NCBI RefSeq assembly: GCF_030435805.1
Contig: NC_081305.1
Coordinates: 52,362,001-52,426,000 of the forward strand
Direction: 5' to 3'
DNA: 64,000 nucleotides
From: Mustela lutreola
Lineage: Eukaryota; Chordata; Mammalia; Carnivora; Mustelidae
Under the pieces are notes generated by a model. That model was given only the letters and a program-made list of their open reading frames with translations, did no database searches and was not told where the DNA came from. Shown here piece by piece: positions 14,191-29,265 of this stretch. The number at the start of each line of letters is the position of its first letter. The first letter of the stretch is position 1. Both the position numbers and the translations under genes were made by a program.

Positions 14191-14345
14191 CTTCATCACT
14201 TTAACTGCAGTCAAGGTATCAAGGGCTCTTCAGTTTTGGGGGGGGGGGGGGTCTTTTGAATTTGTGTCATAAAAGACAGTCTTCTGTCACTTTGTAGGGA
14301 CCAAGAGAGTCCAAATCTAGGGACCAATTTTCTTAGCAAAGTTCT

Positions 14346-14376
<31 letters not shown>

Positions 14377-14587
14377 TTTACCTCCGTGGACTTTCTACAC
14401 AAATCAACAGCCTGGTGTAAACCCAGTATTACCTTCCACTGCTTATTTTTGTGTATAAAGATCTTTTCCTTCATTATCAATGAGACAGTCCTGTGCATTT
14501 TTGAATATCTTTGTTCCTGGGCTATGTGAATTTCTCAGTCTGAAAAGACTGGTCTTATGGACTTTCTTGAAGTTCAGACTGTGCTCA

Positions 14588-14626
14588 CTCTGACAAATAA
14601 ATAAATAAAATCTTAAAAAAAAAAAT
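14588..14626 (+). mobile_element. CAN SINE tail fragment
   Basis: Only the 3' end CTGACAAATAAATAAATAAA plus AATCTT and poly-A remains. Confidence 0.65.
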
Positions 14627-15030
14627 TGTTTTCAACCACAGGCCCAAAGAGGATTAGGCATCCTTACAGATAAAGGCAAAATAGAGAAACTGGTTTTTCC
14701 AGGAAGGGAAAGAGAAAAACAACTGTTCACATTTTCTCATCAAGAGCAGACCAAAAATTCAAGAAAACTTTGTCTTTTACAAAAATAAAGGAGACTCTCA
14801 GTCTTACACCAATGTACTTTAAAACCCATTCATTTCAGTCTTAGTCTATCCTGACCACACCTAAAATTCCTTTCCAAAGATTTCCCTTCAAAATGTTCTA
14901 CAATTTTCCTTTGCATTCAGATGTTTCCCAGGCCACTTTTCTCCAAAGAAGCAATGTCATTTAGGACAAAACTACTTTCTTTTACCTTCAACAAAAATGT
15001 ATTCCCATTCTTTGATCTTCGTTGTACACA
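14627..15030. other. No feature recognised
   Basis: AT-rich sequence, possibly ERV-internal remnants, without a frame I can assign. A G-run and a TTTTG pentamer run precede it at 14238-14252 and 14349-14372. Confidence 0.3.
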
Positions 15031-15044
15031 CAGAGTTGCTTTTC

Positions 15045-15230
15045 CTTTTTTTTTTTTTTTAAGATTTTATTTATTTATTTGACAGACAGAGATCACAAGT
15101 AGGCAGAAAGGTAGGCAGAGAGAGGAAGGAAAGCAGGCTCCCCATTGAACAGAGAACCTGATGTGGGGCCCTGAGATCATGACCTGAGCCAAAGGCAGAG
15201 GCTTAACCCACTGAGCCACCCAGGCTCCCC
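15045..15230 (-). mobile_element. CAN SINE
   Basis: Target duplication CAGAGTTGCTTTTC (15031-15044 and 15231-15244). Confidence 0.95.
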
Positions 15231-15244
15231 CAGAGTTGCTTTTC

Positions 15245-16144
15245 TTATTTCTATGAGTGTTAATTACATTTAGCAGCATTTTGCACTCTTCAAAATCTTA
15301 GTCTCCAGGGAAGACTAAGTAGTAATCAACTGTGAACTGTTACATCAGAACTCTTTGGATGACAAATTTATGAATCAGTTAAGCACAAAGCATTTTTACC
15401 CACACATTCAAATATCCTTAGTTCCTTTTCAATAAGAAGGCAAAAGCACAGTTCTACATTCAGTAATCAATGCTTTAGTATTTTATTTCATTTGAAATAA
15501 AACTAGATGTCCAATGAATTCAATCCCACTTATCATCCAAGCAAAACATTTCAGGTTACTGAAGACTTTGAAAGCTTTCTTAACAATGGCCCATGAAAAC
15601 TTTGAGACAGACAGTGTTAACCATCATTTCAAGTCATCTTTTTGCTATCAAATCCCAAAAGAGGTAGCATGAGCTTATTTGACCTTTAGCAAACCTCAAT
15701 AGGATAAAAGCTTTACATTTTATGCCAATAACCTTAAAGACATGTCTATCTTAATTAAACCAACAAAGTACCACCGCATTGCCAATTTTTACCTGGAACA
15801 CTGGTGGGGAAATCTTAACTGGGCTGTGCCAAATCCACGGGGTGGTCTTCTTTGCTCCTCACAATGAATAGTAGTAGGAGGAGAAGCCAATGATTCTGGA
15901 GGCATGGAGGCCAGTAGAGAATCCAGTAATTCAGGCCCCACCCATGCTGGTGTAGAAATGGGTGGAGGGCCTGGAAGTGCTCCCAGAAAGCAGACAGAGG
16001 GTGTCGTCCACTTGGCCAGGGGATTAAGCACCATGCTTTTTCCACCAACAAGGGGAATTAGGCAGTCCATGTCAGGCCAGAGATGACAGGGAATTTCCCC
16101 TGAAACAAAGGGCGTTTCAGCAGCTGCTTGGGAATGCCCCTTAT
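15245..16144. other. No gene recognised
   Basis: Minus-strand frames at 15789-16070 are proline-rich and overlap in two frames. A worn ERV gag-like remnant is possible, but I see no diagnostic motif. Confidence 0.3.
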
Positions 16145-16156
16145 ATGTCCCATCCT

Positions 16157-16695
<539 letters not shown>

Positions 16696-16707
16696 ATGTC
16701 TCATCCT

Positions 16708-17759
16708 GAGGGAGACCAACCACAGCTGGCTCCAGTCAGAGGCATTAAAATGGGCAATGAGTGAGGGTGAAGCCCCCACATCTATTAGGAGCAAGAACAG
16801 TGAGAGAGAGAGAGTCAGAAGCCCCTTCATCCACAATAGCCTCTTTCCTCCCCTAACCTGGGTTTGTTTGGAGGAGGCCTATTTAGATAATTACTATCCA
16901 GTAGGTCAGGTGGGAGTTTACTGGTCTGCTTGTGTCCAAACACATTCTGCAAGAGGCCTTTATGTTCATGTCCTGATTTAGAGCCTTGAAGGCCTGGGAT
17001 GGACCAGGGTACTTATGTCTATTTTCCCAGTTTCCTGCAGAAAATATCTAACTGATAGATCCTACTGAAGCCATGCATGCATGCAGTAATTAATTGCATT
17101 AATTACATTTGCAGGCAATGTAATTAAATGAGGCATTTACATGAAAACAAAAGGAGAATGGTGATTCATGATTAAAGCAAATGTTAAGCCAGTTTCTGTC
17201 TTCTAAGGGTAGCAGTTGACCAGACATCTGGTCAGATGTCCAACTTGAAGTATCTTGAGATAGAGGACAGGTAGCAACCACCGGACAGATCTTCCTGGTT
17301 TATAGTTCAAATGCATCTGCTCTTGTTTTCAGTGGCTCATGGAGCCACAGCCCTAAGACTGTTTATACGGGAGCTATTAGGACAATTTTATTACATCAGA
17401 TCATTTACGTTAAGTTTGAAGACCTTTGGGGGAAAAAGCCAGTTTTTGTTCTTAAATGATTCCAAGTGTGAAACATGAGAGAAGAATCAAAATGTTAATA
17501 TAGGGATTGGAAGCCAGGCACTAGACGACCCTAGAAGAAATCTGGATTCAGTACATTTTATTATAAATACTATTAAAATTTTTAATCTATATACATGTGT
17601 TATTAAAACATATTTTTCTCTGTAATCACCTCATTGTTACCAAACACACCCAAATTAACACTAACTTTATTGTAAAGTAAGTCTAGCTCAAGAAAGAAAA
17701 CTTGGCCTGGTTATTTACATAAGCACACCAAGAATAGAGTTTTGACTTATAGCCTCTTT
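16708..17759. other. No gene recognised; possible LTR-like sequence
   Basis: Contains an 8-base palindrome arm pair GACATCTG/CAGATGTC at 17223-17240. No coding family is recognisable. Minus-strand 17099-17281 is a chance frame. Confidence 0.3.
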
Positions 17760-17960
17760 TTTTTTTTTTTAGATTTTATTTATTTATTTGACAGAGAGAG
17801 ACCACAAGTAGGCAGAGAGACAGGCAGAGAGAGAGAGAGAGAGGGAAACAGGCTCCCTGCCCAGCAGAGAGCCCAATGCAGAACTTGATCCCAGAACCCT
17901 GAGATTATGACCTGAGCCGAAGGCAGCAGCTTAACCCACTGAGCCACCCAGGCACCCTGT
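17760..17960 (-). mobile_element. CAN SINE
   Basis: Target duplication CTTA(T/C)AGCCTCTTT (17746-17759 and 17961-17974). Confidence 0.94.
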
Positions 17961-18356
17961 CTTACAGCCTCTTTAAGACCAGCTTTGCTGACCATTTCAT
18001 AATGAATCTCTAGACTGAAATTTCAATACTTCCCCCAGGCCAAAAGTCAAGCCAAATACTTCCCAACAGACATTGCCCAGGAGTCCTATAGATTTGGGTG
18101 AGTTCCTCTTATCTTAAGATCCCCAAATATCTCTAGGTTCCTGCACCTGTTACAGAGTGATCCTCTTAATAACCTGGTAAGGCTGCTGGACACTCTCTAA
18201 GCAAGGTGTCAGGATGATATTTCCAAAGGGGTTTCATTGGTTGCATAAAGTGAATTTTAGTCCCTTTTAGCTGTCTCATTATGTGTGAGTCTATGCATTT
18301 CATTCACAGCTACAACACTCCAGTCAAAGCTTTGGTAATATAACCAGTGTTTGTTA

Positions 18357-18744
18357 AATACTTTTGTTTAAAAAAAATTTTTTTTAACATTTTATTTATT
18401 TATTGGACAGACAATCACAAGTAAGCAGAAAGTGAGGAAGGGAAGCAGACTCCCTGCCAGGCAGAGTCCAAAGTGTGGTTCAATCCCAGGACCCTGGGAC
18501 CAGGACCCAAGCCGAAGGCAGAGGCTTTAACCCACTGAGCCACCCAGGTGCCCCGATAATTTTTATTTTATGTATTTCTTTGAGAGAGAAAGTATGAGCA
18601 TGAGCAAGGGAAAGGACAGAGGGAAAGTGAGAAGCAACTTCCCCAGAGCAGGGACCTGATTCTGGGCTCCATCCAGGATGCTGGGATCATGACCAGAGGT
18701 CAAGGTAGGTGCCTGGTATGTGCTGAGCCACCCAGGTGCCCCAT
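18357..18744 (-). mobile_element. Old CAN SINE split by a second SINE
   Basis: An outer older SINE (body 18555-18744) is flanked by (A/G)CCAGTGTTTGTT at 18344-18356 and 18746-18758. A second minus-strand SINE occupies about 18375-18554 in its poly-A tail. Confidence 0.8.
18375..18554 (-). mobile_element. CAN SINE nested in an older SINE
   Basis: Ends CCACCCAGGTGCCCC at 18554. Tail-first poly-T near 18375. Its own target duplication is not clear because both flanks are A/T runs. Confidence 0.85.
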
Positions 18745-18984
18745 AGCCAGTGTTTGTTTATGTTTCTTGTCATAAGCAGACATAGTCTTATTGAAATTAT
18801 GCAAATACATATTTTGGCATAAAAGTAGAATAGTCACTGAGAGTTTCTGAACTTGGGGGGAATCTGGAAGGGAGGAAAGAGAAATGTTTCAATTTGTTTC
18901 CAAAATTATTTTTTCTGCAATGGCTAGGAGTCAATCAATCTAAGACAAAAAGTTTAAGTCAGCCAAAACAAAACATTTCTAAGG

Positions 18985-19425
18985 CTCTTGTTTACATTTC
19001 AGTTAGTTAACATATAAGGTAATATTCATTCCAGGAGTACAATAGTTACTATACAATTCCATATAAAACCTGGTGCTTGTCACAATTGTACTCCTTAAAC
19101 CCTGTAACTAGTTTAACTCATCTGCTTACTTACCTGGACGCTGGCTTCCATCAGCTTGCTCTCTATAGGTAAGAGTCTGTTTCTTTCTTTGTGTCTCCCT
19201 TTCTTTCTTTCTTTTTTCTTTCTCATTGCACACTTTTTCATTTGTTGAATTCTACCTATGAGTGAAATCATATGGCATTTCTCTTTCTCTGACTGATATC
19301 ACTTAGCATAATACTCCCTAGCACCATCCACATTGTTGCAAGTGGCAAGATTTCATTCCTTTTTATGCTAATATTCCATTGTACCTACATATCAAATCTT
19401 ATTTATTCATTCAGTAGTCAGTGAC
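18985..19425 (-). mobile_element. L1 3' end
   Basis: Minus-strand L1 end of ORF2 and 3' UTR, recognised by GAGTGAAATCATATGGCATT and CACTTAGCATAAT, followed by the TTAACATATAA-like terminus. 5' truncated. Confidence 0.8.
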
Positions 19426-19635
19426 TAATTGGGTTGGACTGTTCAAAACAAAAATACTCATTCGCTCTTGCCACTGAACTGCTCCTGTAGCTAATCAGCA
19501 CCACGGACAGAGCCAGAACCTGAGCCCATACTCCTCATGGTACTGACTAGAGAAGAGGCCCCACACAGCAATGCAGCTGCTTCCCTGAAAGGTCCCCCCA
19601 TCTGCAATGGATCTAACCTTAACAGTGGTTATATT

Positions 19636-19930
19636 CTTATGGACTGTGGACTGGATCCTGGCCAAAGGACCAAGTGGCACTCAGAGACCATGGAGGACCA
19701 GAGGTTGATTTCACACCCGCAAGCTCAGAAGAGAGTACTCTCTCAAGGTCTGAACCCCGAACAAAAACAAAGGGAGTATTTATACATTTTTACTTCCTTA
19801 TCTGTGTCACTCTTGCAGCTGTGGCTGGTAGGGCTAGAGGAAAGCCTGGGATGGCCCTGGGACTGGGACTGGGATTCCCCTGTTGGACTGGTCGGCCACT
19901 TCAGAACATATGATAGGTTTTCCTTAGAAT
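19636..19930 (-). repeat. LTR fossil, relative of 9913-10203
   Basis: Aligns along its length with the solo LTR at 9913-10203, with a TATAAATAC box on the minus strand. Edges approximate. Confidence 0.65.
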
Positions 19931-21773
19931 ATACATTCTTCTAATGCTGAGTCTGTTGTTCACCCCAGACCACAGTTCTTCACACGCTAATTCATCATGT
20001 TCTAATATTTTATATCTCTTACCTGAGCTACAATATCACTCCATTTAGAATAGGTCTCTTCTACTTCTGGCATGTCTGTTACACACACATCAAGGTCATA
20101 TGCACATATGTACTTCATAGACACATCAAAACAACAGCTCAGTGTAATATACCTTTACTAGGGGCCATGATTCAATGCTTTAGAGTTTGAGCAGTAAGTC
20201 CAGACTAGGCCATTGAAACTAAAACAGGTTTAGGTAAGCTCTGCGGAAATCGTCTCTAAGGGACATGGGAGGCAGAAGCCTTGGGGAAAAGGAGATGGCT
20301 GCTCACAAGGGTGGATTGTTGTCATATCAGAATTTACATTGTCTTGTGACTCTGCAGGGTGTTGTCTAGGGAACACACTAGTGAAAAGGGTAGGTGTTAG
20401 TTCAAGGCTCCTGGAAAACTACTGGTTACACATAGGAGATGCCAAATAGCAGTATCATGGAGCATGTGAACTACAAGGTCAACCATACCTCCATATAATC
20501 TGTAACATACCAACAATAATTACACAGTATTCATAAAGAGGAGAAAATGATACAATAGATAAACTTGAGGGGGGAATCACACATGATTTTAACTTAAGGA
20601 ACTGAGAGAATGGATTCCTAGGAATATTATTCCACTCCATTACCAAGTAGAGGATAGATACCATCAGCTCTCTACAACCTTTAATAGAGTGAGATAGTTT
20701 CACGTTGGTGGTGGGATAACACATCATTCATTACACACCCATATTAAGATGTTAAAAACCATTATGTTTTATTAGTTAAAATGTATTAAGTACACCAACT
20801 AGGTTATGCATTTCAAATCGACTCTATTATCCCTGTTCAAAATACAAGATGCAAGCATTAAAAAGCCCTCAAATGCTGGTATCATGAAGTGGGAGTAGTG
20901 ATTACCATATATTTCAGGCCTGAGAATCATTAACAAATGTGTGTGTCCAATGATATGGCATTGTAGGGAACAGTGAGCTAGGATCTTTTTGCTATCTGTG
21001 AGGATTTCTGCATTTCAACCACAGCAACTCCTACTCTCTAAAGATCACTATTACAAAGATACATTAGTACTGAACTGGACGGCCACCTCTTTTTCTGTAA
21101 AGAACAATTAGTAAAACCTTGTATTTCTAGTTCGAGGCAGTTCCTTAGTTTTAATAATGGATAACAATCATGATCGGAACACCTATCTCATGGTAACTTA
21201 CATCAATATTATAACCATAAACAGCATCTCCATTTAGATTTTCTTCATTTGTTGCATATTATCCTGTCCTTCATCTTCCATGGAAAATTAGGGATGCATG
21301 AGTCCCATCTAATGCAGAAGGGCATCGAATATCTTTGATATACCTACAATCAGCCACATGGTTTCACACACACACAGTAGGAATAAATACATTTTCTGAA
21401 GTGATTTGAGAATTAGGTACATTATTATTAGTCACAAATCTCAAATAGGATCAATGTAATGAAAAAGTGCATTGAAATTAATTATATCTTTGTAAAAGTC
21501 CACCCATTAAATCTCTTGCATATAACAACATATCTATTTCCTTCAACTTTGTCTTTTTCCTTGGAATAACTGTTTTGATGCAGTGTACTGTCTGAATAGA
21601 GTGACTGATGTATGGCTTTCTACTTGCTATCTGTCAAATGTTATTGACATCTGATGATCAATTAAATAGTTTTCTAAACACTGGTATCTTTCAATATACT
21701 TACTTTAATGTCCTCTCTGGTATTTGCCTAAGTGTATATTGAAAATAAGGCCTTTACACATTCATTATATTTC
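19931..21773. other. No gene recognised; 3' flank of KZFP copy B
   Basis: Homology to the left edge of copy A begins at about 21655. The rest would match sequence outside this window. An AATAAA on the minus strand near 20766-20771 is a possible but unproven polyadenylation signal. Confidence 0.3.
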
Positions 21774-21790
21774 TAGGGTTTGCATTTTTT

Positions 21791-21969
21791 AAAAAGACTT
21801 TATTTATTTGACAGAGATCAAAAGTAGGCAGAGAAGTAGGCAGAGAGAGGGGGGAAAGCAGGCTCCCTGTTGAGCAAAGAACCTGATGTAGGGCTCGATC
21901 CCAGGACTCTGGGATCATGAACTGAGTGGAAGGCACAGGCTTTAACCCACTGAGACACCCAGGCTCCCC
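21791..21969 (-). mobile_element. CAN SINE in the 3' flank of copy B
   Basis: Target duplication TAGGGT(T/A)TGCATTTTTT (21774-21790 and 21970-21986). Confidence 0.95.
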
Positions 21970-21999
21970 TAGGGTATGCATTTTTTGGAACTGAGTACA

Positions 22000-23571
<1,572 letters not shown>

Positions 23572-23689
23572 TCAAATAAGAGAAGCTTTGCACACTGGCA
23601 GTATGATAGCCAGTGAGGTTTATCTGAGGCACAATTATTGCTAATTGAAAACTTTTCTGAAAGATATCAAATAAGAGAAAAGTAAAGTC

Positions 23690-24690
23690 ATTCTACTTAT
23701 CGCATTCAGATGAATATACGAATGTCTTCTAATACACAAGCTTCAAGTCAATCAAAGAATGTCAGGAAGATGGCTGAGAAGGAATCATGAGGACTTCATT
23801 CCTCCATGGATATAGAACTTTGCACACAACCTACAGACCACATATCCTAATAGATAATTCTGTGGTATTGTCATCTTGTAGCACACATCATTTTCCTATA
23901 TCTCAAATAATCAGCAAAAGTGTCATATGAGAATAAAATTGTGGAAGGATGGATTCTTAAACATAAAACTGAAATTAACCCAATAGAATACAGTAAAAAT
24001 AGGAACATATCCACAATAGGAAGAGTTGGTTGTCAGAAAAGATCAACAAAATTGACAGCCCATGAACTAAATCTAGAGCAAATGAATGAGAAAAGACCAT
24101 GTAAAAGGAGAAATGAAGTAAAAGCAGACACAGTAGAACTAATACCATAGAAATAAAAGTAATTATAAAAGGAGACAATGTATAATCACGTACTAAGAAA
24201 GTGATACCAAAAATCAACAGAAATTTCAAAAAAAGTATAACAATAATGAAGAAATATTTTAAAATTAAAACTTATCAACAACTACTAAGCAGACTGAAAG
24301 AGTAGTGAAGAAACTCCCAACAAGGAAAAGTCCTGTGCTAGAAGAATTCACTGGAGAATTCAAACAGACACTTCAGGACAAAGGACTTCAAATCTCCTCA
24401 AACATTTCCAAGGAGTGAAGATCAAAGAAATCAGCTACTACCTGTGAGGAATATTCATGCAAAGTCCACAATAAAATAGAACAAACTAAGTCAAAAGCAG
24501 ATTTTACCATTTGGCAACATAAGTGAAAAATCTCGCTGGAATTAAGGGTGTTGAAGTATGGAAAGCTATAAATTGAAACTCCACAATAACAGAATGAAGA
24601 TCAAAAAAGGCATGATCATATTAATTGAGACAGAACACAAGTATGAGCATATTGGACATGTCATGATTAAAAATACTCAATAAAACTGCC
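23690..24690 (+). repeat. Intronic duplicon sequence with old L1 relics, copy B
   Basis: Aligns with 2400-3550 of copy A. It is interrupted at 24690 by about 6.2 kb of later or lost-from-A repeats and resumes near 30880. Confidence 0.6.
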
Positions 24691-24697
24691 TGTGTTA

Positions 24698-24905
24698 GGG
24701 CGCCTGGGTGGCTCAGTGTGTTGAAGCCTCTGCCTTTGGCTCGCGTCATGATCGCAGGGTCCTGGGATCGAGCCCCATATCAGGCTCTCTGTTCAGCAGG
24801 GAGCCTGCTTCCCCCCTCTCTCTGCCTGCCTCTCTGCCTACTTGTGATCTCTGTCTGTCATAAAAATAAATAAATCTTAAAAAAGAAAGAAAAGAGAGAA
24901 AAGAA
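24698..24905 (+). mobile_element. CAN SINE
   Basis: Near-complete plus-strand SINE beginning GGGCGCCTGGGTGGCTCAG with an A-rich tail. Confidence 0.9.
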
Positions 24906-24950
24906 AAAAGTTGGAATAAACAACTTTCCTACTAAAAGAAGGGAAAAACT

Positions 24951-25130
24951 GGGGTGCCTGGGTGGCTTAGTGGTTTTAGCCTCTGCTTTCAGCTCAGGTC
25001 ATGATCTCAGGGTTCTGGGATCAAGCCCCACATCAGGCTCTGCTCAACAGGGAGCCTGCTTCCCCCTCTCTCTCTGCCTGTCTCTGTCTTCTTGGGATCT
25101 CTGTCAAATAAATAAACAAAGTATTTAAAA
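24951..25130 (+). mobile_element. CAN SINE
   Basis: Second plus-strand SINE about 45 bases after the previous one. A/T-rich tail. Confidence 0.88.
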
Positions 25131-25284
25131 ATATAAAATAAAATAATAAAATAATATAAGGGGAAAAATAATGAAAATAAGTTTTCCTTTCAGAAAAAGA
25201 ACTACTGAAATTTAGTAGAGAAAGAAAATAACAAAAATGTGAAATAAATATAATAGATCAGAATAAACAATAACAATACATTGA

Positions 25285-25400
25285 ATGTAATGCTTTTTAA
25301 ATTTTTTATGTTTTTTTTTCTGTTGTTTTTTTTTAATTATTTCTTTTTTATTAACATATAATGTATTCTTTGGTTCAGGTGTGTAATGCCCTTTTTTAAC
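25285..25400 (-). mobile_element. L1 3' terminus
   Basis: The minus strand ends ACCTGAACCAAAGAATACAT then TATATGTTAA and an A-rich tail, the usual carnivore L1 3' end. Confidence 0.65.
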
Positions 25401-25589
25401 CAAAATAATAAACAAAACTGGCAATGCTTTAATTAGGTCAACAATTACATACTAATCAGGTAACTTAGAAAAAAAAATACCCAGATAACTCATAAAAATG
25501 CACGAGTTACTAAGACTGAATTATCAACCTTATACAAAGGAAACTGGGAATCTTCTTAGACCAGAATAACATTTAATTTGGAAACAAAA

Positions 25590-26660
25590 CTGTCTCAGCA
25601 CAGAAAAGTCCAAGACCTGGGAATGATACTATATTTGATGGAGTCACTCTGTTCCCTAAATGAAATCTTGAGAGAGATGATATATCTCTCTTTGATTCAG
25701 ATTCATTATTTTTCATTCATTCATTCATTCATTCATTGTCCTCTAGGTCAGAAAGTTGTTCCTCTATTTCTTCCTGCCTCCTATTCATTGCATCAAGTCT
25801 GTTTCCAAACTGATTGCATTGTTAATCTCTTTGATTTTTTTAAAAGATTCATTTATTTGAGACAGAGAGAGAGAGAAAGAGAGAGCATGAGTAGGAGCTA
25901 CACGAGGGGAGAGGAAGGGAGAATACCAAGCAGACACCACAGTGAATGAGGAACTTGACTTGGGACTAGATCCCAGGATCCTGAAATCACTACCTGAACC
26001 AAAACAAAGAGTCAGATATTTAATGGAGTGAGATATTCACATGCACCTTTTTTTTTTTTTTCTCCTCTCTATGTTAAGGTTCTCATTATTCTTTTCTCAT
26101 CTCTGGGAATATCCCTAAGATTATTTCCTTAAATTCTCCACCAAGCAAGGTACTCATCTATATTTCCCTTAAATCTCTAGCTATGACCATATCTCATTTC
26201 ACGTAAGATAATTTTTTTCATCTTGGTATTTTGTCTAAGTCTCTGCCTTCTTCTGTATTTGGAAAAGCCACTGATGTGCCCTCTTCTATCCTTCAGGCCA
26301 GTGGTCTGCAGAGGCTCTCCTTGCTTGCTGTGGGAAATCTTTGGAACCTAGCCTCAGTGTGACTAGGTGAGCTCTGGTCTACCTGTGATAGGAGACCTGA
26401 CATCAACTCCTTCAGAGCTGAGGCCCTACAGAACTCCCTGCTCCGCAGATGTGGTGTGGGCAGGGGCCCACCTTGCTGGTCCTCAGGCAAGCCTCACCAA
26501 GAAGGGCAGCCCCACCAGAACACAGGGAAGTAGGGCTTGGTGCAAGAAAAGCAGACAACCAGTGTCCCTGCTGAGTGGGGTTCTATGTTTATGCTATAGA
26601 GCGGGAGAGGGAGATGGTGCCATCCAACTTCTGTGTTCTTGAAAACGCATCTCACTGCAA
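25590..26660 (-). repeat. Probable old L1 5' region
   Basis: Minus-strand sequence resembles the L1 5' UTR and ORF1 start. It holds a TTCA tetramer run at 25709-25738 and a SINE at 25833-26010. No open ORF1 remains. Confidence 0.45.
25833..26010 (-). mobile_element. Old CAN SINE
   Basis: Diverged minus-strand SINE (AAAAGATTCATTTATTTGAG head). Confidence 0.75.
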
Positions 26661-27851
26661 GTTTTGTCTCAGTATAGGGCTTCTAGACTACTGAATAGTC
26701 TTCTACTCTGTGCCATCCTTCAGATGGTTGTTTCCATGTTGTCTGCTCCCAGGTTGTCTGCCTCCCTTCTCTCCAGAGGCACCACAGTGCCCTCTTGGCT
26801 CTATCCCAGACAAACCTATTGCCTATACTCATGTGTTTGGCAATAAATCTGTATAATTCACCTACACCCAGTGAAATAAAGACATAATAATAAAACACCC
26901 ATCAGGTTGCCAGGATTCCAGCTACAGCCTGTGACATGAAGACTGTTGCTATTGCCAAGCCCAGAGGCCACGCTACTGTGGGAAGAGGAATAATCATTCA
27001 TCTGAGTAGAGTGGCCCATGGAAGGTTTATGACATCCCAACTGACACGGGTTGTGTGGTCCTGTGTGATTGCTAAGCAGGACTAGAGGCAGGAAAAGATG
27101 GAGACAAATCACAGAGATATTGACTCCAAGACTGTGGCAATGTGAATCCATATCAAGAAATGACTTCTGTAAGCAAATGAAAAGAAAGCACAACATTTTC
27201 AGAATACATTTCAACTTGTTAGCTATGTTGGGGGATAAAAAAAGAATAGAAAACTTCGGTTACTACAGAAATCCCACAATACATTGATTTTTTAATACAT
27301 TTCTGATTGAAATTTTAAGGATAAGGATGTGTTTACAGAAACTAAAAGGATTCTATCTCTGTGGTCTTGGTGTAAGAAAAAGTTCTGAAGAACAATAAAA
27401 AACACTAACCATGAAAGTTGAAATGACAAATTAGAGGACAAGAAAATTAAGAATTACTGATATGGTAATATGGGGATAGGCACAACAATCCAAGATTTCC
27501 AAGTGTTCCAGTGGATTCTAACACAGGCTAAAATGGACGCCTCTACAGGAACTAAGTCACAGGTCATCCCTGAGTTATCTATAGATAAGTCACTCTTGCA
27601 AACCCTCTATGCCTCTGGTCATGTTAGTGTTGGGACACAAAGACACACAAAATATACAACACACATTTTCTTTATTCATTAATGTATCTGACTCTGACAG
27701 AGTCTTCACTTCTTTCATCTCTCTCTTCCCTCTATACCTTCCTTGAGCTCCCACCTCAAATATACTTCCTTGAGCTTCCTGAGATGACCCTAGATGCACT
27801 TTAGTTCATGTTCTTGAATGAAAGCAATCCAAATTTAAGTGATTTGGAACA
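26661..27851. other. No feature recognised
   Basis: The minus-strand frame at 26858-27214 (118 codons) has no known domain and lies in repeat-rich DNA, so I do not call it a gene. Confidence 0.3.
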
Positions 27852-28050
27852 GGGGTACCTCGGTGGCTTAGTTGGTTAAGTGGTTATGACTCAGGTCATG
27901 ATCTCAGGGTCCTGGGGTGGAGCCCTGCATTGGGCTCTCTACTTAGCAGGGAGTCAGCTTCAGAAATCCCTTTCTCTCTGCCCTTTACCCTACTAACTCT
28001 CTCCCTCTCTCTAAAATAAATATTAAATATTAAAAAAATAATAATAATAA
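27852..28050 (+). mobile_element. Old CAN SINE
   Basis: Head GGGGTACCTCGGTGGCTTAG, diverged body, AATAAT-rich tail. Confidence 0.85.
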
Positions 28051-28052
28051 AG

Positions 28053-28258
28053 TGTAGCTCCTGGGTGCTAATCGGTTAAGCAATGAACTCTTTGTTTCAG
28101 ATCAGGTCATAATCTCAACGTCATATTATGCAGCCCTGGGTCGGACTTTGAGCTCAGCAGGATGTTGGCTTGAGATTCTCTCTCCCTCTCAGTCTGCCCC
28201 ACCCTGCCACACTCCTTTGTACTTTCTCTAAATTAAGTACATAACTCCTAAAAAAAAT
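28053..28258 (+). mobile_element. Old CAN SINE
   Basis: Strongly diverged SINE (CTCCTGGGTGCTAATCGG head) directly after the previous one. Confidence 0.7.
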
Positions 28259-28513
28259 GTATTGGAAATTATTTAAATATTTTTCATATAAGTCAAGAAA
28301 TGTATACAAGACATTAATATAGGTTAAAAATTTTAAAGAGATTGGATATAACATTTTTACTCTAAATCTTTAATCAATTTTCTTTTAAGAACATACATAA
28401 TTGCAGGTCTAAGTAGCTGTTAATCAGCTATGCATTTACATATAGCATAAAATCCCTGGGCATTAAGATTAAGGATACTGTTAATTCTAGGGCCTTTTTG
28501 AAACAACTAGTTT

Positions 28514-28733
28514 TGGGGCACCTGGGTGGCTCAGTGGGTTAAGGCTCTTCCTCCAGCTTAGGTCATGATTTCAAGGTCCTTGGACCAAGTCCCATGTCGA
28601 GCTCTCTGCTCAGCAGGGAGCCTGCTTCTCCCTCTCTCTCTGCCTGCTGCTCTGCCTACTTGTGATATCTCTCTCTCTGTCAAATAAATTAATTAAATCT
28701 TTTTACAAATCTTAAAAAAAAAAAAAAAAGAAA
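28514..28733 (+). mobile_element. CAN SINE
   Basis: Target duplication GAAACA(A/G)CTAGTTT (28500-28513 and 28734-28747). Confidence 0.95.
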
Positions 28734-29265
28734 GAAACAGCTAGTTTCAGGACAAAGTTTGATCGCCTTTGCGCCAGATGCTGTGGTGAAGTTCAAGAGA
28801 CGTTCTCAAATATCTACATCCATGTGTGTGACATTTATATATTACCCTGGCCCATAGAATAGTAGGGTTCAATGGCATTGTGAGAGTACTACCTTGGGGG
28901 AAAATGGTGTTCCCTGAAGGAAAACAGAAAGAATTCAGATCAAATTTCCTGAATCCTATCAGATTGACAGCCTCCTTTGCTGTAAGGAACAAGGATTGAT
29001 GCCTAGTGGTGAGGCAGGTATCCTGGGGCAAAGAAAGGGCAAGAATAAGTGCAATGCCTTAGGATAAACAACACTAGAGAGAAGAAATGGAAAAACCAGA
29101 GTATATCTAGTGTATCTGAGCTATTTTATAAGACCTGAGCATCTACCTACTCACTGTGTACATAACACAAAATATGTGTCTTCTTTCCTACAAGTACACA
29201 GGAGCCTTTTCATGGTATAGCTGACCAGAAGATGACACATACTGAATAATGAGTTATTATCCTTC

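Noticed and set aside
15789-16070. Proline-rich minus-strand frames
   Set aside because: Possible ERV remnant, but two overlapping frames of similar length and no diagnostic motif.
17223-17240. 8-base palindrome as an operator
   Set aside because: Short and isolated in vertebrate non-coding DNA; expected by chance at this window size.
26858-27214. 118-codon minus-strand frame with hydrophobic runs
   Set aside because: Hydrophobic stretches are common in antisense repeat DNA; no family resemblance or conserved partner.
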